Source: Trissonchulus latispiculum | Taxonomy: Eukaryota; Nematoda; Enoplea; Enoplida; Ironidae | Assembly (NCBI GenBank): GCA_030248195.1 | Contig: JASAND010004231.1 | Coordinates: forward strand, 20,374 to 84,373 | DNA length: 64,000 bases | Direction of reading: 5' to 3' | Shown here: in pieces, positions 50,001 to 62,000 of the stretch | Layout: each line of letters begins with the position of its first letter | Numbering within the stretch: position 1 is the stretch's first letter | Translations under genes and position numbers: made by a program | The notes under the pieces: generated by a model | Databases searched by the model: none | What the model saw: the letters and a program-made list of their open reading frames with translations, nothing else | What the model was told of the DNA's origin: nothing

Positions 50001-53000
50001 ATGCGAATTTGTGAACGCAAATGAGTGCTTAATGCAGTTCTCTGATCGGTTGCCGATATTTGGTGGGGGCAACGGCACGCGTGGGAACACAGAAATTTAA
50101 ATAGCAGGCTCTTATATATATGCGCTATATATAGGCCGCTGGGACCACTTTGGAGGGGTCCTCCAATGAGAAAAAATGTTCGCCTCACCAAGGGCTTTCA
50201 TTTGATATCAAAGTCGGAAATTTTTTAAAAAATCGATTTTTGACCAGTCCGGACCCTGGTCAGGGCGCCACAGGCCGCTGGGACCACTTTGGAGAGGTCC
50301 TCCAATGAGAAAAAATGTTCGCCTCACCAAGGGCTTTCATTTGATACCAAAGTCGGAAATTTTTTAAAAAATCGATTTTTGACCAGTCCGGACCCTGGTC
50401 AGGACGCCACAGGCCGCTGGGACCACTTTGGAGGGGTCCTCCAATGAGAAAAAATGTTCGCCTCACAAGGGCTTTCATTTGATACCAAAGTCGGAAATTT
50501 TTTAAAAAATCGATTTTTGACCAGTCCGGACCCTGGTCAGGGCGCCACAGGCCGCTGGGGCCAGTTTGGAGGGGTCCTCTAATGACAAAAAATGTTCGCC
50601 TCACCAAGGGCTTTCATTTGATACCAAACATGGCCACTTTTGGAAAACTCGATTTTTGACCATTTTGGACCGGTCCGGACCCTGGTCAGTGCGCCACAGG
50701 CCGCTGGGACCACTTTGGAGGGGTCCTCCAATGAGAAAAAATGTTCGCCTCACCAAGGGCTTTCATTGGATACCAAAGTCGAAAATTTTTTAAAAAATCG
50801 ATTTCTGACCATTCCGGACCCTGGTCAGGGCGCCACAGGCCGCTGGGACCACTTTGGAGGGGTCCTCCAATGAGAAAAAATGTTCGCCTCACCAAGGGCT
50901 TTCATTTGATACCAAAGTCGGAAATTTTTTAAAAAATCGATTTTTGACCAGTCCGGACCCTGGTCAGGGCACCACAGGCCGCTGGGACCACTTTGGAGGG
51001 GTCCTCCAATGAGAAAAAATGTTCGCCTCACCAAGGGCTTTCATTTGATACCAAAGTCGGAAATTTTTTAAAAAATCGATTTTTGACCAGTCCGGACCCT
51101 GGTCAGGGCGCCACAGGCCGCTGGGGCCACTTTGGAGGGGTCCTCTAATGACAAAAAATGTTCGCCTCACCAAGGGCTTTCATCTGATACCAAACATGGC
51201 CACTTTTGGAAAACTCGATTTTTGACCATTTTGGACCGGTCCGGACCCTGGTCAGGGCGCCACAGGCCGCTGGGACCACTTTGGAGGGGTCCTCCAATGA
51301 GAAAAAATGTTCGCCTCACCAAGGGCTTTCATTGGATACCAAAGTCGAAAATTTTTTAAAAAATCGATTTCTGACCATTCCGGACCCTGGTCAGGGCGCC
51401 ACAGGCCGCTGGGACCACTTTGGAGGGGTCCTCCAATGAGAAAAAATGTTCGCCTCACCAAGGGCTTTCATTTGATACCAAAGTCGGAAATTTTTTAAAA
51501 AATCGATTTTTGACCAGTCCGGACCCTGGTCAGGGCGCCACAGGCCGCTGGGGCCACTTTGGAGGGGTCCTCTAATGACAAAAAATGTTCGCCTCACCAA
51601 GGGCTTCCATTTGATACCAAACATGGCCACTTTTGGAAAACTCGATATTTGACCATTTTGGACCGGTCCGGACCCTGGTCAGGGCGCCACAGGCCGCTGG
51701 TGCCACTTTGGAGGGGTCCTCTAATGACAAAAAATGTTCGCCTCACCAAGGGCTTCCATTTGATACCAAACATGGCCACTTTTGGAAAACTCGATATTTG
51801 ACCATTTTGGACCGGTCCGGAGTCCGGACCCTGGTCAGGGCGCCACAGGCCGCTGGTGCCACTTTGGAGGGGTCCTCCAATGACAAAAAATGTTCGCCTC
51901 ACCAAGGGCTTTCATTTGATACCAAACTTGGCCTCTTTTAGAAAAATCGATTTGTGGCCATTTTGGGCATGGTCCACGGTCCGGACCCCTGGCCAGGGCG
52001 CCACAGGGGTCCGGGCGAAACCTACTATAGCCTATGCTGTAGTGCTCCCGCACCCCACCCCAAATCCCAAATAAGAGAGACCTGCTCACTGTAGATATTT
52101 CTGTAGAAGAGGTTAAAGTTGGAGTTGCGACACGGTAGGGCCCACCACCATCAGGGTGCCCCCCAGCCACATGGATAGGTCCTACAGCGAAACTAATGGG
52201 CCATTTAGATTCACCATATAAGGGTTCCTATTCGAATACGAAACCTCAGCCCAGCAGCTCTTATGTATAGGGCTGCCTACTCCGTAGGCCCAGACCCCCC
52301 TTTTACACGTTAACTAGTGACCCCTGGCCAGGGCGCCACAGGAGGTCTAGCAGCAAAACCTCGCTTCAGGCCCATGTTCACGTTGGGATGATACTATACA
52401 GCCAATATGAGCACCTGGCTTTGAGCCTTGCTCTCTGTGGAGTGGACCAAAGTTTTTCGGACTTAGTTTTTTCCGGGGGGGGGGGGTCAAAAATCGAAAA
52501 ATCCCAAGACTACACAGACCTATGGGGGGGGGGGGGGGGTCCTACGGCGAAAAGAAAAATTCGCCCTGAATTGCGGGGGATTCTATCCACAAAAATAGGA
52601 AAACTTTATAGAAATTTTAAGTCCTCCGACCTCTAGGGTGGGGGTAAAAAAAATGGAGAAAAAGTGCAAGCCGCCAGAGCACCTAATTTGCGTATCTCGA
52701 GATTGGCTTGACCGATTCGGCTGAAATTTTCACAGCATGTACCCCTGCCCATAGGCTCTTCACACACCGAGTTTGAGTCCGATCGGTCCACTCCTCCGTG
52801 ACTTATTAAAAAAACAGACTCCAAAAAACCGCAAACTCCCTTAATTTCCCTATTCTAGGTAGTGCGCGTTCCTGATTGTGAAAAAACTACTAAAATGAAG
52901 ATAAGGTCAGTGATTAGTGTGATCAAAAAACAAGGATCAGAAAACGGGTTTCTTTCAGTTTTAAGCCCCATTCATGGCGTATCATTGAATAAGATAGGAA

Positions 53001-56000
53001 AACAATTACTGTGTCAGATAAATTTACATACCTGGTGGGATCATAGGGCAGCCGGCAGAGACAGTACTTCTTTTTGTGACTTTTTCTGGCAATTTCTGGA
53101 TCCAGACGCGGCCGCTTCTCTGACTCCGGATATTTGGCCGGACGATAGATTTTGGACAGTGGGAGATTATTGTCCTCAGAATCCGAATCGCTGCTACTAT
53201 CACCCCCAACACCAGCACCGATAATAACTTCACCATCATCGTTGATAAAGGAACTGCCTTCCACGCTTAGCCGCTTTCTGGCTTCTGAAATTAAAGAAAG
53301 TTGAAAACAGGAGATGGAATTTAAGTGAAAATAGAGCATCACATAATATTAAGATCAGGACGGAACTTAGGGAGCGAAACTCGATTCTAGACTATCGAAA
53401 TCGTTCACTATAAAGTCAATCATCAAAACAGCTTTTTTTAAAAATTTCTTAAATGCGCGAAAATTCTCCGTCACAAAACTATTAGTAAGCTAACACGACA
53501 ACGCAAAATCAGATATAATAGTAAACTGTAAAAATGGTAGTATGACATGGTTGCTGTCTTTTTGTTTTGTCAAGCAAGTCTTTTCCAAAAAAATATCTCC
53601 TTGTTAAATACATTCATCAAAAATGGCAAAGAAAAAGGCGGCAACAAACCAGCTTTCTCAGTTTCAGTCTGCTCAGCAATTCGCTCTTTCATCATATCGG
53701 CTTCCAAGCCCAGTTCTTCCTAAAACAGATGATAAAAATGAGGACCCATAGGAAAAGCACCCTTTAATTTCCACAAATTCTACACATTCGACATTTTACA
53801 CTCATAGGTATGGCAATACTAGAATTAGGGGGAGTAACTAATTTTACTGCTCATACTCACTCGAACTTCTTCCATTAATTCTTTCACCAAGAAGTAGCGA
53901 CGTTTCACAATTTCACGCTTCACAATCTCAGCATAGGTGTCCAATTGGCGCTCAATTTGTCGACGTTCTCGCTTTTTAATCCTGCAAGCAAAACACTATA
54001 ACAGTCAATAAGCTATTTAGCATAAAGTATAAGTACTAACATGAATACAATACTAACATGAAATCATTTCACCAAATGCACAAACACTAGAAACAAAAAA
54101 GACAATCGCGTCCAACAAAAATAATTTAGTTTTATTACAGTGATACATACGAATAAAGCTTATTTCGTTCAGCCCTGGCCTCTCTGTCTTTTTCCTTTTC
54201 CAATGCCTTTTTCTCAACCAGTTCGTTATGCTCAATAGTATCCAACAGTCTATTTAGAACAGCCTGGCAATCTTTGAATCTAAAAATATAATAGTGAGCC
54301 CATCACATTTATTTGAGACCAAGCTTACCAAACCAAAGAGCAAATCCAGAAATGACAGATACAAATAACACTGCCCTGGCAAGTGGGAAATAACAGAAGC
54401 TTGATTCTGTGGTCTGTTTTTCATCCTTCATTTGCGACCTTTGGGTAGATCCGCTAGATCCTATATCACTATCCAGGAACTACCTATTTATTATACCATT
54501 CATCATAAACAGCAAAAATGTGAATGATGGTTTATCAAAAAAGTGTTACCGTTTAACGCTAGCCATAGACTGCTGTGGTGTTGCGCCAGGAGTATACGGG
54601 ATCATCTGAGATTTTCGTTTGGGATGCGCCACCGAGGTCAGTTTAATCGGTTCCGGTGGGACTGCTGTCTGTCGTCCATGCTTTTCAATCTAAATAGAAG
54701 TGGAGAAAAGGGCAATAACTACACGATTTCAGATGACGCACTCGAAGTTCGCGAAGTCCATGCGAGATAATACAAAAAATGGCTTGTGCAAAATAAATAA
54801 TTTTCGTAAAAATAAAAACTGTGGGTAAATTGCATTTACAATTTAGTATTTCATTAAACTAAAACGTAAAGAAAACAGAATACATCATAAAACGCACCTG
54901 TTTCTTTTCATAGTCCAGTAGTTTATCTTTAACTCCTTCGTCTTTGGTCTGCACCATAGCTTCTCGAATTACTAAACAAGACAAAAGACAAAAACTAACA
55001 CTAAACTACAATTCCAGGAAAATGTTTTCAAAAGACTACCGGGGCCTTTTCACGAAAGGGTAGAGTAGACTAGAGTAGAATTAAAATCAACTCTTTTAAC
55101 CTTTTTTACCATAGCTTGGGGTTCCCGCTTTTAACTCTTTTATGAAAAGGGTCTAGTTCATTTTAACTCTGCTCTACTCTTTCTTGTACAGGCCCCTAGC
55201 ACCAGTTTCTACAAAAAATCTGATCAATAAGTTAACACTACTGTTCATCAAAAATGTAAAATAAAATTTTTCACGTTTTGGTAAAACGATACCAGGTTCG
55301 AATAACTTGGACAAACTTATAGAACAATACAAGAAGACTATTTCCTATTACCATCCTGTAATACAGCCGGTGTCATTTCAAAGTCCTGATCCACAGGGCT
55401 TTCTGCGGAAGCAGAAATAGCAGCTTCCGCGATGGAAGGCACCATTATAGTGGGGGGAGGCGGAAGAACCTGCGGTTCCGCCGGTCTGGGGATCTGAAGA
55501 GGCTGGGCCTGATCTGAAATGAAGTCAGAAAAACACAGAACATCAAATTATGCAGAAAGTATACATTAGGTTTTTAACAGACAAAAAGAAACAAAATGGG
55601 GCTCTTTTCCCATCTTGAACGCATTTAGTGTGATGACTATGTTTTGTTGTACTCTTGGTTTTGTGAAAACATGGGTTATCACATTTAGATTACACTTCGA
55701 CAATATTGCTTCAAAAATAGTTAGAAAGTAATTATGTTTATGTATCAGGCATTTAGATACCAGGATTAATCAAAAGAGTACGACCATCCAATGTTCGCAT
55801 AATTCGGAGACCAGCCCCTCTTCCAGCCGGAGTTGAAGTGTTGCTAGCATCCGCTGGCTTAGTCACCACCACTGAAGGACTAGGCAAGGCTCCACCCTGA
55901 GACTGAGTACCAGCTAAAGAAGGAGAGACGAATAATTAGTGATTAGTGATAACACTACTTCCATAAACAAGAAGACTAATTAAGGGTACGTAGTATTAGA

Positions 56001-59000
56001 TGCCTACATTAACAGCTCACTGACTGCTAAACCAAAACTATTCGTGTAAGAATTATTTGAAATTACATAAAGACTGTTGGAAGACAGATTTTTCGCGTGC
56101 GACCGTTAACATAAAAGTGCACCATTATATAAACAATTTCCACTTGATTTTATTTGATTACAGAAATGACACGCAAACATAGATCCAGGGGCATGCGTAC
56201 TTTGAGATCCCAATATAATCTTAGGTCCAGCAGGAAATGCAGTCACCGCCGGCAAAGCAGTCTTGGTCAGTGTAGCTTCCTGCTTCTGACGTTCAACTCT
56301 ATAATTCAAATTAAAACAGTAACAAAAGAACAGGTCAGAAATGACTGTCCCTCATTATCCATGAACAAAATCTCTAATGACAATGTCCGTAATTTTCGAC
56401 GGTACGTCGCCAAGATTTGGCGACTTTAGTCGAAAATGTTGCTGTATACCGTGTCACCAGTTACGCAAATTGACTGGAAAACCAAAAATTCATCGTACAC
56501 CATAGGATAACGTGGGGGGAATGGGGCAGGGGGTGCAGACTCCTCCCAGACCGACAAAAAAACGGGTAGACCCCTTCAGCGCGAAGGAAAAAAGGCCAGA
56601 CCCTCTCGTCCAGAAGCGAAAAAAGGGTAGACCCTCAGCGATTTTAACCAAAAATTTAACATTTTTAGTATATTTTAGCGATTTTTTCAAAAAATTTCTT
56701 AAAAATCGCTTAAAATCGTCATTTTTGATTAAATTTCTGTCCAAAAATGGAGTAAATTTGGAATTTCTACTAATTTAGGGGTAGATCCCATTAAAATTTT
56801 AGAATTTTTAGGGGTAGACCCCTCGCCAGAGTTGAGGCAGACTCGCCCCATAAATCGGACCCCGTGTTAATGTATGATCGTACACGACTATTTAAATCTA
56901 CACAAATAAAAAGTGGTCATAGGAACGTACTTTTCCCAGTAGGCCCTGATTTCAGCAAAGGTGAGGACTTCCTCCGGGACCCAGTCATGCTGACAAGAAG
57001 GCTCATCGTATTCAACGCCCGGCAGCAGGGATCGTCGCTGTCTCAGACCCAGACGAGTTGACGCCTCTGAAACAAAACACTATCACAACTATCAAACAAA
57101 AAGCGGAAGCTTAGTGCAAAAACAGCAAGAAATTTTCAGCATTAAGACAATTCTCCGAATGAAAACAATAAAAAAAGTCCAAAACTCAAGCTTTCAGTAG
57201 TAACCAGGAATTTGTTAAAGTTCAGTAGTTACGGCTTATCTTTCTTACCCAAGCGTAGCTCTCTGTGGCCTGTCTGAGTCAACGGAACTCTGATGGTACG
57301 AACATAGTATTCCGGTTTCAAATTGAAGCGATCCAAAAAGCGATGCTTCATGATTTCTCTCTGAACCAGACCGTCTTCGCTCGTCTCCAAGTAGTGGTCC
57401 TGTTTCAGTTCAGTTGTGAGATCACTCCATCTGAAATTGGGAAAAAATAAATATTCTCGAAAACAAGTACCCACCACCGATGCCATCTATGTGCACAACA
57501 ATTATTCTTCAAACTTTCGTAAGATCTTCACTTCAAACAATAAGAGTAGGTTTACTTGATACTACTGCATATCTTTCTTTTTGCTTTACTTTAGGCTGGT
57601 AATCTTTTTTCTGCAAGTTTTAGAGTTCACGTTGTTGGCAAAACTATAGTATTGAAAGCTGTCAAGCCAAAGTATTATCTTTGGGGCTATATTCTAAACA
57701 TGAAACCTGTAACTGTATACGGCAATAAGCTAAACAAACGACCAACCACAATGCTTACCTGATAATAGCATGCAAAATCCTGTAAAGCATGGCAACTCCT
57801 TGCCAGGAATGAACGCCAGCAATCCAATAACGCCAACACGTTTCCAGGGTAGGCCTACTGCACGGATAGGGCCAGGAGGAAACACGCGTCGTTACTGATC
57901 GAGCTGAAACAAACAGAACAAAAATTCTGTGATTTGGATCCCAAAATTAGTCCGAAAAACTGAGTTTGAGGTAATTTTACACTCCATAGCAGTGCAGGGC
58001 CACATCTACTCAGGGGGAAACTAATACCAAAAATGTAGGCACTATCAAACTATTCTAAAGTTACAGTATGCAAACAACATATTATTGTTAATTACTTACA
58101 GTGCGTACAAAATCCCTCAATTTCCTCAATCAGGCCGCCTTTACGAGCCAATTTGCGCAACAGGTAGTGCGGTAGGACAAAGATGCTGCGCTTCCGACGT
58201 TTGGTAGCATAGGAGTGAACGCTCGGAAAGGCAGAACTGGAAGACTGCTGAGATCTTCCACCTGCTGACATCTGACTGGCTGGCTCCAGAACTGAGGCCG
58301 GCTTCTTCAGCCTGTAGGGCTGGGCACAGGAAGGCGGCTGGGCCGCTTGCTGTCGACTGGGACAGCTGGCCACATAGCACTTGCCTGGGCAAGGCGAAAG
58401 GGTGGAGCCTAGACCATAGGGACAGGACTGTGAATAACAGTAGGCACTGGTCTGCAAAAAAAACCCACAAAGCAAGAGATTAAACATTAGCCATTAATTT
58501 CAAGCTCATAACATTTACTTCATAATCCCAGTGAAACATTAGATAGAACTAAAAATTTACACTTCTTGTTAGTTAGAAAGCGAGTCCTTGCAAAACACGA
58601 TAAGCACAAACTAATCGAATCAAGCATTTACTTATCATCATTTTGGTACTTGTAGCTCCAGAGATACAGTTTCTGTTAGCTCAGATCTTAAAAACTTCAC
58701 ACAAAAAACATAGCTATTGTACATTTTAGTACCAAAACATTAGTACGTATAGCACCTCCAGTTTCTGTTTTTTGGCCAGCTGTCGTAGACTTTCCTCCAG
58801 CTGATACAGCTTCATACGAGCCCGCAGCACTCGATTCCAGAATGTGGAAATGGGCCACATTCGATAGTAGACAGAGTGTCGGACCAGTCCGATGGAGACA
58901 TGAACCAGGGGAACATGACGCCACAGTTCCAGCTTACGTATGGCCAGGTCACGTGATATTTCCGGAATATCCGAGGCGCCGCCCGGATCCGGTCCGGTGG

Positions 59001-62000
59001 GAAGGGAACTGCTCAGAGGGATCCCCTTTTCCTCCGCCGACAATGGATAGGGCGTGAGATCAATGTTGTCTAGACCGCCAGGCTGAGCCACATCCTTCAG
59101 CAGCCCGTCAATGTAGTTTCCTAAAATGGTAAAAATAAAAAATTAAAATAGAAAATCACTACGATGCTGATTCTGACGAAGGACCGGGAGGGAGGGCTGC
59201 GCCATCTCAATCGCTATGCTTCCGCGTTCCACTCGTATTAGGCTATAAAAATTGAACAGTACACTCGCGTTCCACTCGTATTAGGCTATAAAAATTGAAC
59301 AGTACACTCAGAGTTAGTTCCACCTTGGTGCAAAGGCTGTCATTGCCGTTGTTTTGCATTACATTTTTGTTTAGCAAGACTTGTGTTGTGTGCTGCTCCA
59401 AGGGACAGCCGTCATGGCAACATCGAGGCCGACAGAGGAGGTATCTTAAAAACGTTTCGTCGGGCAACTGGCTCCTTGGTTGAGTTGGTTTTAAAACACC
59501 TTACGTGGCCCATTTCCTGGCTAACATTTTGCACTTTTGTGTGATGATCATCACACTGTAATGTATAATGCAGCAAACAACATCAACAACAACTTAACTA
59601 TATCTCCTGAAAAGATAAGCCGACATTATGGTTCTTTGACCTTGTGCTATTCCGCAAGCTCAGATTTCTAATTCACAAAATTTGTGGAAAAAAGAATTCA
59701 ACCAGGAGCTACAGCATACCAAACTCAGATTCCCAAGCCAGTGGCGGACCAATATTCTCGCTTTGAGATAGTTCCACCGCCCGAGAGAGAGGGCGAATAA
59801 AGGAGACCCAGAGCCAGCCGCCCAATTTTCCACCTTCGCCATTCACCCGATACTGTTCATCACGGTCTTTGCGCCAAATCTACAAAGAGACAAAAACACT
59901 TAAAACCTAAATAAAAACAAAAGAAATATACAGCCAAAGTTCAACCAAAATCAAAGTAGACACACATGTACAACAGCTAAAAATAGACAGGCAAATATTA
60001 GATGCTGACCTGATGTTTGGGCAATCCTTTAGGATATTTAACCCAAACAATATCTTTACGACAGTCCGTGGGAGTCATCGCAGACAATTCGGCGTCCTTT
60101 CGCTGCTGCAGTTCCTTTCGGTTCTTTTCAGCTTGTTTGGCAGAATCACGCTCGGCCAGCGTCTCACGAGATAATGAAATCTGACCTGTAATGCAATAAT
60201 GCACTGCAATACAACAAAGAAAGCAATTACACTGTAAGAAAAAACGTAAACAATGATAAATAATATTCGAGCTTTTCACTGCAACAGCTACAGCTAATCA
60301 TTATTCTCTGCATAGAGTGTAAATAATTGAAGCCAAACCTAAAACCTAATTCCTTCTCCAAATAATTATATAATTTTGAATAAACCGGATAACATTTTGC
60401 AGCCTGTACACCAAACGAAACAAAAATTTTCAAGTCTCTTAATCTTTCTTAGCCTTCCAACCGCCTGTAACAATCTGGGTTTTCTTTAGTTGGGGCGGGG
60501 AGGGGGGCGCCCCCCCACTCACCCCCCCCCCCCCAACTTTCTTGGGCTGCCCCCCCACTCAATATAAGGTGCCCAGAAAATGCCAAATTTTAAGGATTTT
60601 TGGTCAAAATTTTCAAAATTCTTTGCTCAAAAATCGCCTATTTTGGTACTAAAACTTGATTTTTGAGCACTTTCGAGCTTAGTTGTAGCAGTATACGTAG
60701 AAAATACGTGATTTTTAGGATATTTTTAGCATTTGTATCCCATTGTATTCCCCCCACCTTTTTGGCCTAGAGAAAACCCAGACAGTAAATCCCACCCAGT
60801 CACCGCTCACTACTTACCAGCCCCTTCACGCCAAAGAACAACGGTACAGACAGGTCGAAGCATCAGTTCCAGTTTGGCCAACTGGTGGCCCAAACTTTCC
60901 GGCGTCTGACTGTGAAAGAGATCAGCCCGCCACCGGGACAGGCCAGTCTCCGCCCAGTCCGGCTGGAGAAAAGCCTTGGGAATGTCCGAGGCCAGATCAG
61001 CGATGGCGTCACGAATCAGGGCAATCACGTGCAGCTCATTACCACACAAGATATCTGTGGGCCACTGCAACAATAACAGATTCATTGGGGTATTAAGTAA
61101 GTAAGTAAAATTTATTCGCACAATACAGCTGCGCACATACAGAAAACTTTCTTCTATAAGGGACCAGTTTCACTTTTTAAACCAATTGTGCCGTATGCAC
61201 ACACTAAAAACAGCAGACCATTTCAAAGGGTCCGGTGGAATTGGTAGTAAAGCTCTTGAAACGGACAATTCGACGCGGGCTGGGGGGGGGGCAAGAATTC
61301 AAAGTATTTCTGTGAATCCCGTTACCATCTTGAAACCCTCGTCAGCAGCCTAGTCACATATAGAACAATCAACGAAAATTAGATATTAGTTCACAAAGCG
61401 GTCACAGTTTCTCAAGACGCCCCTGAATAAGAAATCAACTGTATATAACAGTGGTCCAATGTATGCAGGACAGGCCAGGAAGTGACTATAAAATGCAGGA
61501 ACAAGAACGCTCCATGTGGAGCTGATTTTGATTAAAACAGGTTTGTTTTCTGCTACTTAGGACCCCACCCCGGACTTTAGAATTCACCCACATTTTGACC
61601 TACAGTATCCATTCTCAACTGCCTGAACATCATACTACATACCTGAAAGCTGTCAGCTAAGGATACGCCAAATCGCTGATTCAAATATTTCAGTCTATCA
61701 CGCTCCCAAGCTTTCTCCTCTTCTCCTTTTGCCATGACATCAACAGAGTAAATATTGACATAATCCTAAAAAAATTCGTTAAATCAGGAAAATTTAATCA
61801 CCAGCCCATGTCAGCGCTGCAAAAAATTTCAAAATAGTTACAGAACAACAAATTAGTTACAGAACCGCAAATTTGCAACAGCTCAACACTAAAGTTTCTT
61901 TGTACAAACACCTCTGAACAAAGTGGTGGTTGGTTACGTCATGTTTGCAACGTAATTTGCATAACCATACCTAGCAAAAGGCTGCAACAGATAACTGCAA

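Noticed and set aside
49059..50090. Minus-strand ORFs rich in PPP and repeated SENCIKHSFAF
   Set aside because: Translation of the ~120-bp G-tract tandem repeat, not a gene.
50260..51941. Many overlapping ORFs of 60-115 codons on both strands with similar proteins
   Set aside because: They are one 139-142-bp satellite unit read in different frames; the unit length is not a multiple of three.
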